This document shows, one piece after another, positions 1 to 5,028 of a DNA stretch of 5,028 nucleotides. Origin of the DNA: Gammaproteobacteria bacterium (lineage in GTDB: Bacteria > Pseudomonadota > Gammaproteobacteria > Natronospirales > REEB76); the NCBI GenBank assembly GCA_028871235.1, contig JAGWNO010000139.1, positions 1-5,028 on the forward strand, in the 5' to 3' direction. The position numbers and the translations under genes are program-made. Below the pieces are notes generated by a model. It was not told where the DNA came from. It searched no databases and saw only the letters and a program-made list of their open reading frames with translations. Within the stretch, counting starts at the first letter, position 1, and every line of letters begins with the position of its first letter.

Positions 1-677
1 CGTCGGTGCAACCTCGGGAGAATGCGTTCTTCCGGCTCATCAAGGGCGGCTTCCGGGCGCTCAGCGGCCTGATCGGTCATGTGGATCACGCGGATTACGC
101 CGTGGAGACCCCGGTCGCCACTATCGGCATCCGCGGCACCGGCTATGAAGTGCGCTATTGCGCGAGCAACTGCGGCGACAGCAGCGGCGGATCACAACAG
201 GGCCTGTACACCGCCGTCGGTAAAGGCGCCATCGCCCTCAGCAATGACAGCGGCGAGACCGTGACCCGCGCCGGGCAATATGGCTACATCGCCGGCCGGC
301 AGATGCATTTCCGGCCGCTGGCCCGAGCGCCACGGGCGCTGGCACGCATGCAGCTGCCGCAACGCTACTGGCGCCGTGATGCCGCCATGCGCCAGCACGT
401 CAACAGTGTGCGGGCGCGCCGCTGGCCGCATTACCAGCGGACACTGGAACAGCGTCTGGGTCGTCCGCCAGCGCGCGGGCTGCGCGAGTTCATGCACCCG
501 CATGCCGCGGGTGCCAAAGCACCCAGACCGGAAGACCGGCGTGCGCAGCCGGCAGCCGAACAGCGCCAGGCATTCCACGCGACCGCCGCGAAAATCCGGC
601 CGCCGCGCCAACCACACCGGAAGAAAGCCGCAAAGAAACCCCCGGAACAGCGGCGTCGCCACGGCGGCGCAACCTGA
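1..677 (+). CDS. FecR-domain protein, 5' end missing (3' partial gene)
   Basis: The reading frame is open from the left edge (first whole codon at base 3) to TGA at 675-677. The GTG at 6 is probably internal, because the sequence enters mid-domain. Counting that codon as residue 1, residues 9-50 carry the FecR signature: a FFRLIKGGFR / LSGLIG stretch followed by ETPVATIGIRGTGYEV. A Cys pair (C52, C56) and a Gly/Ser-rich loop follow, then a beta-rich segment to about residue 97. FecR-domain proteins of this type are usually exported or periplasmic, and many are not tied to iron-citrate signalling. The missing N-terminus would be expected to hold a signal peptide and the start of the domain; this is inferred. 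Residues 101-223 form an extremely basic, Pro/Ala-rich tail with 32 Arg/Lys against 7 Asp/Glu, probably disordered. The next gene starts 22 bases downstream on the same strand, suggesting an operon. The domain is confident; the role is unknown. Confidence 0.85.
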   Translation, partial: SVQPRENAFFRLIKGGFRALSGLIGHVDHADYAVETPVATIGIRGTGYEVRYCASNCGDSSGGSQQGLYTAVGKGAIALSNDSGETVTRAGQYGYIAGRQMHFRPLARAPRALARMQLPQRYWRRDAAMRQHVNSVRARRWPHYQRTLEQRLGRPPARGLREFMHPHAAGAKAPRPEDRRAQPAAEQRQAFHATAAKIRPPRQPHRKKAAKKPPEQRRRHGGAT

Positions 678-685
678 ACATGACT

Positions 686-690
686 GAGGA
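686..690 (+). promoter_or_regulatory. Ribosome binding site of the zinc-ribbon membrane protein gene
   Basis: GAGGA lies 9 bases before the ATG at 700 and is the clearest Shine-Dalgarno match in the window. It fixes the start codon so that the first zinc-binding Cys is residue 3. It sits in the 22-base gap after the FecR-domain gene, where I see no promoter or terminator, which fits co-transcription. Confidence 0.7.
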
Positions 691-699
691 TATCGCCCC

Positions 700-1557
700 A
701 TGATCTGCCCGGCCTGCGCACAGCAAACTGCCGACGCCAGCCACTGCACCCACTGCGGCGCGCCGCTGGCTCCGCCGTCCCGCAAACTGCTGTCTTCCGA
801 GATGCCGGGGGCGGACTATGGCGTGTTCCTGCTGTCCGCGCCCATCATCGCGGTGGTCGGACTGCTGATCGTGGCGCTGGCCGCCCATTCCGTCAGCGGT
901 TTCATCTGGCTGCTGGCGCTGACCGCGCTGTGCACGGCGTTGCTGGCCGCCGCCGAGATCTTCCAGGCGCCTGCCGCCTGGAGCAGCGGCAGTCCGTTGC
1001 GACCCATGTTCGGCTGGCTCGGCCTGGTGGCGCTGCTGTGGCCGGTGGGGTTCCCCGCCTATCTGCGCGGCCGGCGGCGTTTCCGGCTCGGCAACTGGCT
1101 GGCGGGCGCCATCCTGGTGGAAATCATCTTCATGGCCGGCGCGGCGCTGGCGCTGGTCATCACCGTCAGCGGTTACGGCAAGGCGCCGCCGCAGACCGCC
1201 GCCCAGACCGGGCGGGAAGTGGTCTTTTTGACCTCGGATCCCCGCTGGGTGCCGGATCCGGACGACATCCGGGTGGTACAGACCGGCCACCTGGACAACT
1301 GTCCCGGCAAGACCGTGGCGCAGGAAGTGGATGGCTTCTTCGCCACGCCGCGCTGGGAAGCGGGCGCCACCGCCACCGGCACGGATTTCGTCAACATCCG
1401 CGGCATCCTCACTTACCAGGGCAAGCCGATGGAAGCGGTGCTGCAATTCGTGATGTACAAGGACAAGAGCGGTTTCAAGTACCAGGCGTTCAGCATCGGC
1501 GGCGTACCACAGTCCCTGTATGTGGCCGCCTTCACCCTGGCGCAGATGTGCGCTTGA
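700..1557 (+). CDS. Zinc-ribbon membrane protein of unknown function
   Basis: A complete 285-residue protein. The N-terminus has a short zinc ribbon (CPAC at 3-6, CTHC at 16-19, followed by GAPL), which should bind one zinc ion on the cytoplasmic side. Four hydrophobic stretches follow, at about residues 41-62, 66-87, 104-122 and 133-157. An Arg-rich loop (RGRRRFR, about 123-129) between the third and fourth is probably cytoplasmic by the positive-inside rule. Residues 170-285 form a soluble domain with the pattern CPGKTVAQEVDGFF, PRW, then a VNIRGILTYQGK strand, VLQFVMYKDK and a hydrophobic end. As I recall, similar C-terminal domains occur in other bacterial zinc-ribbon membrane proteins, where a 'T..E..D.FF..P.W' motif precedes beta strands; this is from memory. 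The function is not known to me. A strong ribosome binding site and the 22-base gap after the FecR-domain gene point to an operon. The gene converges on the next one with a 37-base gap. Confidence 0.85.
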   Translation: MICPACAQQTADASHCTHCGAPLAPPSRKLLSSEMPGADYGVFLLSAPIIAVVGLLIVALAAHSVSGFIWLLALTALCTALLAAAEIFQAPAAWSSGSPLRPMFGWLGLVALLWPVGFPAYLRGRRRFRLGNWLAGAILVEIIFMAGAALALVITVSGYGKAPPQTAAQTGREVVFLTSDPRWVPDPDDIRVVQTGHLDNCPGKTVAQEVDGFFATPRWEAGATATGTDFVNIRGILTYQGKPMEAVLQFVMYKDKSGFKYQAFSIGGVPQSLYVAAFTLAQMCA

Positions 1558-1594
1558 GCCGGCGGCGGCTTGACGGGCGGCGACCGGGATACAT

Positions 1595-2128
1595 CTAATC
1601 CTTGTGCGGTCTTCCCTGGTCGACGGGTAGCGTGGTCCCGGCATTGCTGTAATCCGCTTCCTGCATCAGTTTCGCCAGCATCTCCAGGTCCGCGCCGAAA
1701 TGCCGTGTCACTTCCGCCGCGGGATCGGGAAATTCCTCCGCCAGCACCGTGGCGAATTCAGCGGCCAGCCGGGGTGCGGACGGATCCGCGCCGTCAGCCT
1801 GCCAATACAGGCCGAGATCGGGGATGGCGAAACTGGCGAGGGCCGATTTGCGACCGCCTTTCGGCGTCCGCCCGCTGCTCCAGACGAGGGGCAACACCAG
1901 CCGCCGCCGGTGCGCATCTTCGAGACCGGGTCCGGTGAGCAGCTGTGCGTAGACGACGGCCCGGATATCGCCGTGCAGATGCAGGGTCACCGGGATGCTG
2001 AGCACCGCTGCCGTCACGCCCGCCAGCCGCGTGCGCGTGGCCTGGCCCCAGAAAGCCCCCACATCCTGGATATACGCCCCGCCGTTCTCCAGCAGCTCCA
2101 GCACTACCGCATAGGTGAACGCCACCAT
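1595..2128 (-). CDS. Hypothetical protein, 177 residues, unrecognised
   Basis: A minus-strand gene from ATG at 2128 to TAG at 1597-1595. I do not recognise the family. The codons are strongly GC-ending in this frame, like the neighbours, which supports real coding. A TTG at 2140 would add four residues, but it directly abuts the only Shine-Dalgarno-like sequence (GGTGAG, 2146-2141). The ATG sits 12 bases from it and is preferred. There is no signal peptide or clear membrane segment. Residues 1-15 look like an amphipathic helix. Residues 37-65 are hydrophobic and beta-like, with an LHLHGD patch at 49-54. Residues 69-95 are basic, with RTPKGGRK near their end. Residues 117-160 look helical and acidic, and the C-terminus is polar. 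It is probably soluble and cytoplasmic. It lies 105 bases downstream of the transglycosylase-like gene on the same strand, so it may share that transcript or use its own weak promoter. Confidence 0.7.
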   Translation of the reverse strand: MVAFTYAVVLELLENGGAYIQDVGAFWGQATRTRLAGVTAAVLSIPVTLHLHGDIRAVVYAQLLTGPGLEDAHRRRLVLPLVWSSGRTPKGGRKSALASFAIPDLGLYWQADGADPSAPRLAAEFATVLAEEFPDPAAEVTRHFGADLEMLAKLMQEADYSNAGTTLPVDQGRPHKD

Positions 2129-2167
2129 ATATATGTGCAACTCACCGTTTTGGATCGTGCGGCCAGC

Positions 2168-2173
2168 TTAATA
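2168..2173 (-). promoter_or_regulatory. Possible -10 element for the 177-residue protein gene
   Basis: On the minus strand, TATTAA lies about 40 bases before the ATG at 2128, inside the 105-base gap after the transglycosylase-like gene. No convincing -35 hexamer is found at 16-18 bases' spacing. It is offered only as the best candidate if the gene has its own promoter. Confidence 0.2.
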
Positions 2174-2217
2174 CAAAGCGGGATGGATGACGGCGGAACA
2201 GTGATGAACATGCGGAC

Positions 2218-2232
2218 ACGCGCCGGGCGCGT
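2218..2232. other. GC-rich inverted repeat just after the transglycosylase-like gene
   Basis: ACGCGC and GCGCGT form a perfect 6-base-pair stem around a three-base CGG loop, starting one base beyond the stop codon of the minus-strand gene. No T-tract follows in the minus direction, so it is not a classical intrinsic terminator for that gene. On the + strand only a short TTT follows. It may stabilise or attenuate the minus-strand transcript, or it may be chance in GC-rich DNA. Confidence 0.35.
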
Positions 2233-2233
2233 T

Positions 2234-2761
2234 TCAGTCATCGCTTGCCATCAGCAGCTGCGCTTCGCCCATGCGGCGCCGGATGGCATGCAGGTAGGGG
2301 TCGGCCGCCACCGCGGCGACCGGCATGTGGCTGGCGCGATACGGACCCTTGTTGTAGCAGATCACGCTGCGCTCCCAGGAAGACATCTGCTGCATGCAGT
2401 ACACCAGGTAGCGGGCGGCGAGCCGGATATTCAGGGCGTCGTCATGCTGCAGCTTGTGGATGCTGATGGGCTCGCCGTAGACGAAATGCGCGGTGGGGCG
2501 CTGCAGCTGGCCGCAGCCGTAAGCCCGACTGTCGATGCCGCGTTTGTGATGACACAGGCTGGATTCCTGGGTCAGTACCGATGCCAGCGTCAGGGCGAAA
2601 TCGTAATCAGCGGGCACCGGATCGGCGTAGTAGCTGGTGCCCACCACCGCCGCATATGCCAGCGCCCAGGTCTGATGGGAGGTGAGGTCGTTGCCGGCGC
2701 GGGCCGCAAGACCCGGAAACAACAGTATGCCTGCGATCAGCGCTGCGACTGCTATTTTCAT
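2234..2761 (-). CDS. Secreted lytic-transglycosylase-like (SLT-fold) protein
   Basis: This 175-residue protein starts at ATG 2761. The frame is open further upstream only through the tRNA gene and is not coding there. Residues 1-22 are a Sec signal peptide: MK, a hydrophobic core, then a likely cut after ARA. The rest matches the SLT/lysozyme-like pattern. There is a helix ending in LTQESS with the expected catalytic Glu at E66, GCGQLQ at 82-87 in the place of the usual Gly-x-Met-Gln motif, NIRLAARYL at 111-119, and CYNKGP at 135-140 in the place of the usual Tyr-Asn-Ala-Gly motif. Such enzymes cleave the glycan strands of peptidoglycan in the periplasm with formation of anhydro-muramic ends. 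The mature protein has exactly four Cys (70, 83, 122, 135), suggesting two disulfides. There is no LysM or other wall-binding domain, and it is short for a complete enzyme. It starts 14 bases after the tRNA-Phe CCA, with no terminator between and only a poor ribosome binding site. Activity on peptidoglycan is inferred. Confidence 0.82.
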   Translation of the reverse strand: MKIAVAALIAGILLFPGLAARAGNDLTSHQTWALAYAAVVGTSYYADPVPADYDFALTLASVLTQESSLCHHKRGIDSRAYGCGQLQRPTAHFVYGEPISIHKLQHDDALNIRLAARYLVYCMQQMSSWERSVICYNKGPYRASHMPVAAVAADPYLHAIRRRMGEAQLLMASDD

Positions 2762-2775
2762 GCTCGGCTTTGTAA

Positions 2776-2851
<76 letters not shown>

Positions 2852-2877
2852 TGTTTTGGTTATCCTGAAGGGACGCT

Positions 2878-2906
2878 ATTAAACCGGCCACCCGCTGATG
2901 GGTCAA
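2878..2906 (-). promoter_or_regulatory. Sigma-70 promoter of tRNA-Phe
   Basis: On the minus strand, TTGACC (2906-2901, 5 of 6 consensus) and TTTAAT (2883-2878, 5 of 6) are separated by exactly 17 bases. The start of transcription should be near 2871, about 20 bases before the tRNA. The sequence after the -10 (AGCGTC) is a GC-rich discriminator, the feature linked with stringent control of stable RNA genes. A run of six A (2925-2920) sits at about -54 to -49, the place of a distal UP element. All of this fits a strong growth-rate-regulated tRNA promoter; the regulation itself is inferred. Confidence 0.75.
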
Positions 2907-2923
2907 GGGGTTAGCGCTGTTTT

Positions 2924-2952
2924 TTGACAGCCCGGTCCATGACTACTACTCT
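2924..2952 (+). promoter_or_regulatory. Candidate promoter of egtB-egtD
   Basis: A perfect TTGACA -35 hexamer (2924-2929) is followed after 17 bases by TACTCT (2947-2952). The latter keeps the three most conserved -10 positions (T1, A2, T6) but matches only 3 of 6 overall. Transcription would begin near 2959, about 21 bases before the egtB ATG. The -35 overlaps the A/T run proposed as the UP element of the opposing tRNA promoter. The -35 is striking, but the weak -10 limits confidence. Confidence 0.45.
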
Positions 2953-2979
2953 TCGGGCAAGATCCCGCGAGCCCGCCTC

Positions 2980-4245
2980 ATGCATACCGCCACACCATCA
3001 CAACGGTCCCGGACCGCCGCCCCGGCGTTCGCCGAACAGTACCGGCGGGTGCGCGCGGTCACCACCGACCTGTGCCGGACGCTCGTGCCCGAGGACATGG
3101 TGGTGCAGAGCATGGCCGATGCGAGTCCCGCCAAATGGCACCTGGCCCACAGCAGCTGGTTCTTCGAGAATTTCCTGCTGGTACCGCAGCTGCGGGACTA
3201 CCGGGTGTTCGAACCGGGTTTCAATTACCTGTTCAATTCCTATTACCACAGCGTGGGCGGCATGCACCCGCGCGCCGAACGCGGCCTGCTGTCGCGCCCC
3301 ACCGTTGCCGAGGTGATGCGCTACCGTGAGCATGTGGATGAGCACATGCTGGCGCTCATCGGTCAGCGGGCGGCGGATCCGGCGTTCGCCGCGCTGCTCA
3401 CCCTCGGTATCAACCACGAACAGCAGCACCAGGAACTGCTGCTCACCGATATCAAGCACGTGTTCGCGGCCAACCCGCTGCAACCCGCGTGGCGCACACT
3501 GCCGGCCCCGCCAGCAACCAGGTCCTCGCCGCTGAAATATATCGCCTGCCCCGGGGGTCTGGTGCAGATAGGCCATGACGGCCAGGGCTTCGCCTTCGAC
3601 AATGAAACCCCCTGCCATCGCGTGTTCCTGCGCGCCCACGCCCTCGCCTCGCGCCCGGTCAGTAACGGCGAGTACCTGGAATTCATCCGCGCCGGCGGCT
3701 ACTCCACCCCGGCACTGTGGCTCGCCGACGGCTGGGACAGCCGGCGGCGCCAGGGCTGGGAGCGGCCGCTGTACTGGAACGCCGAGATGACGGCGGAATT
3801 CACCCTGGGCGGGCTGCGCGCGCTGGATGCGGATGCGCCGGTATGCCACGTGAGTTATTACGAAGCCGATGCCTTCGCCCGCTGGGCCGGTGCGCGCCTG
3901 CCCACGGAAGCGGAATGGGAGACCCTGGCGGCGCCGCAACCCCTGCAGGGTAATCTCATGGACAGCGGCTGGTTCCATCCGCGCAGCGCGCCGGGCGACG
4001 ATGCCCAGCAGCTGTTCGGCGATGTATGGGAATGGACCGCGAGTCCATACGCGGCCTATCCGGGCTACCGGCCGCCGCCGGGCGCCCTCGGTGAATACAA
4101 CGGCAAATTCATGGTGAACCAGCTGGTACTGCGCGGCGGTTCCTGCGCCACGCCGCTGTCGCACCTGCGCGCGAGCTACCGCAACTTCTTCTATCCGCAG
4201 CAGCGCTGGCAGTTCATGGGCCTGCGCCTCGCCCGGGATGCATGA
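2980..4245 (+). CDS. egtB: EgtB, hercynylcysteine-sulfoxide-forming iron enzyme (ergothioneine pathway)
   Basis: A 421-residue full-length EgtB. This non-heme iron enzyme uses oxygen to join hercynine to the sulfur of cysteine or gamma-glutamylcysteine, giving a sulfoxide on the way to ergothioneine, in the cytoplasm. Residues about 15-165 are the DinB-like domain. It holds the probable iron ligands H57 (in KWHLAHSS) and H146/H150 (in HEQQHQE), and a Tyr pair, Y88-Y89. Residues about 185-418 are the formylglycine-generating-enzyme-like domain, with PVSNGEYLEF, CHVSYYEADAFARWAGARLPTEAEWE-type sequence at 289-314, FGDVWEWTASPY (346-357), LRGGS (384-388) and the final RNFFYPQQRWQFMGLRLA stretch. 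F404 and Q408 stand where gamma-glutamylcysteine-using enzymes are recalled to have Asp and Arg, suggesting a cysteine-using type II enzyme. The ATG at 2980 has only a weak CGAG ribosome binding site. egtD begins one base after the stop. OvoA shares these domains but is usually fused to a methyltransferase; the adjacent egtD favours EgtB. Confidence 0.95.
   Translation: MHTATPSQRSRTAAPAFAEQYRRVRAVTTDLCRTLVPEDMVVQSMADASPAKWHLAHSSWFFENFLLVPQLRDYRVFEPGFNYLFNSYYHSVGGMHPRAERGLLSRPTVAEVMRYREHVDEHMLALIGQRAADPAFAALLTLGINHEQQHQELLLTDIKHVFAANPLQPAWRTLPAPPATRSSPLKYIACPGGLVQIGHDGQGFAFDNETPCHRVFLRAHALASRPVSNGEYLEFIRAGGYSTPALWLADGWDSRRRQGWERPLYWNAEMTAEFTLGGLRALDADAPVCHVSYYEADAFARWAGARLPTEAEWETLAAPQPLQGNLMDSGWFHPRSAPGDDAQQLFGDVWEWTASPYAAYPGYRPPPGALGEYNGKFMVNQLVLRGGSCATPLSHLRASYRNFFYPQQRWQFMGLRLARDA
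4235..4238 (+). promoter_or_regulatory. Ribosome binding site of egtD
   Basis: GGGA inside the end of egtB lies 8 bases before the ATG at 4247. This helps choose 4247 over the nearby ATG at 4242, which overlaps the egtB stop as ATGA but opens a different frame with no EgtD homology. Confidence 0.4.
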
Positions 4246-4246
4246 C

Positions 4247-5028
4247 ATGCACATCTCCCAGGCGCTGTCGGTCACCCTGCACGACTACCATCCGCGCACC
4301 GCCGACATGCGCGAGGCGGTGCTCGCAGGCCTGCGCGAGCCGCAGAAGACCCTGCCCTGCAAGTATTTCTACGACCAGCGCGGTTCGCAATTGTTCGACG
4401 CCATCTGCGAACTGCCCGAGTATTACCCGACACGCACCGAGCTCGGCATCATGGAAGTGCATGCGGCGGACATGGCGGCGGCGCTCGGACCGCGGGTGCT
4501 GCTGGTGGAACCCGGCAGCGGCAGCAGCCTCAAGACCCGCCTGTTGCTGGATCACCTGCCGCAGCCACGTGCCTACGTGCCGGTGGACATCTCACGTGCC
4601 CAGCTGGTGACAGCCGCCGACCGTCTGAACCGCCTGTATCCGGAACTGGAAGTCCTGCCGGTGTGCGCGGATTTCTGCCAGTCGTTCGCCATCCCCGCGC
4701 CGCGCCGCCGCGCCGCCCGCACCATCATTTATTTCCCCGGCTCCACCATCGGCAACTTCGAGCCGCCCGCGGCGATTCAATTACTCAGGCAACTGCGGCG
4801 ACTCGCCGGACCGGCGGGGGGTCTGCTCATCGGCGTGGACCTGCGCAAGGAGCGTAGCGTGCTGGAGCGCGCCTACAACGATGCGGCCGGTATCACCGCG
4901 GCCTTCAATCTCAACCTGCTGCGGCGCCTCAACCGCGAACTGCAGAGCGACTTCGACCTCAGCCGTTTCTGTCATCGCGCCGCGTATAACGAAACCGAAG
5001 GCCGCATCGAAATGCATCTGGTCAGTCT
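4247..5028 (+). CDS. egtD: EgtD, L-histidine N-alpha-methyltransferase (3' end missing)
   Basis: EgtD transfers three methyl groups from S-adenosylmethionine to the alpha-amino group of histidine, giving hercynine, the substrate of EgtB. The frame runs 260 codons without a stop to the right edge; the family is usually about 320 residues, so about 60 are missing. Motifs in order: KYFYDQRGSQLFD (39-51), LPEYYPTRTE (56-65, the histidine-site Tyr region), the SAM-binding EPGSGSS (88-94), VPVDIS (111-116), ADF (141-143), YFPGSTIGNFEP (162-173, with the substrate-site Asn probably N170), GVDLRKE (196-202), ERAYNDAAG (207-215) and RIEMHLVS (253-260). Its start lies one base after the egtB stop, so the two are almost certainly co-transcribed and perhaps translationally coupled. 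The ATG at 4247 starts the only homologous frame. Identification is very secure; residue roles are assigned by analogy with the mycobacterial enzyme from memory. Confidence 0.96.
   Translation, partial: MHISQALSVTLHDYHPRTADMREAVLAGLREPQKTLPCKYFYDQRGSQLFDAICELPEYYPTRTELGIMEVHAADMAAALGPRVLLVEPGSGSSLKTRLLLDHLPQPRAYVPVDISRAQLVTAADRLNRLYPELEVLPVCADFCQSFAIPAPRRRAARTIIYFPGSTIGNFEPPAAIQLLRQLRRLAGPAGGLLIGVDLRKERSVLERAYNDAAGITAAFNLNLLRRLNRELQSDFDLSRFCHRAAYNETEGRIEMHLVS

Noticed and set aside
1557..1570. A hairpin (AGCCG, loop GCGG, CGGCT) in the convergent gap as a bidirectional terminator
   Set aside because: The stem is only five base pairs and no T-tract follows in either direction, so it is not a supportable intrinsic terminator.
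490..1644. A 384-codon open frame antisense to the zinc-ribbon protein and FecR-domain genes
   Set aside because: It is a low-complexity His/Gln/Arg/Gly-rich shadow. The + strand frames have motifs, membrane segments and a ribosome binding site.
2129..2140. The TTG at 2140 as start of the 177-residue protein
   Set aside because: It directly abuts the GGTGAG ribosome binding sequence, leaving no spacing. The ATG at 2128 has a workable 12-base gap.
2916..2931. An inverted repeat (GCTGT / ACAGC) with a T-rich loop as a terminator or operator
   Set aside because: The stem is only five base pairs and the T run is in the loop, not after it. The bases are better explained by the -35 and A-tract of the two promoters, although an operator role cannot be excluded.
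2998..4275. A 425-codon open frame antisense to egtB
   Set aside because: It is a GC-rich shadow. The + strand frame carries full EgtB homology, while the antisense product shows no recognisable domain.

Overview
The window is GC-rich, densely coded DNA with the look of a gammaproteobacterial chromosome. GC-ending codons dominate every gene, and the tRNA gene encodes its own CCA. The FecR-type and zinc-ribbon membrane proteins are of kinds common in environmental Gammaproteobacteria. The class assignment is inference; no species can be named from the sequence. I see no insertion sequence, integrase, CRISPR array or prophage gene.

Layout from left to right. (1) On the + strand are the 3' part of a FecR-domain protein gene (cut by the left edge, stop at 677) and, 22 bases later, a complete gene (700-1557) for a zinc-ribbon protein with about four membrane helices and a soluble C-terminal domain. 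They look like one operon. (2) A 37-base convergent gap separates these from a minus-strand block, read right to left: a strong promoter (2878-2906), tRNA-Phe(GAA) (2776-2851), a secreted lytic-transglycosylase-like protein starting 14 bases after the tRNA CCA (2761-2234), and an unrecognised 177-residue protein (2128-1595). (3) On the + strand at the right are egtB (2980-4245) and the first 260 codons of egtD (from 4247, cut by the right edge). Together they give the two-enzyme core of ergothioneine biosynthesis.

How the genes work together. EgtD trimethylates histidine to hercynine, and EgtB joins hercynine to a thiol substrate with oxygen. EgtB carries a Phe and a Gln where, by my alignment, gamma-glutamylcysteine-using enzymes carry Asp and Arg. 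This suggests a cysteine-using (type II) enzyme that would need neither EgtA nor EgtC, and neither gene is visible here. The tRNA-Phe promoter and the proposed egtB promoter are divergent and almost back to back, so the two transcription units may affect each other.

No clearly new multi-gene system is visible. The points most worth checking are the crowded divergent promoter region, the tRNA-mRNA arrangement, the type II reading of EgtB and the unrecognised 177-residue protein.
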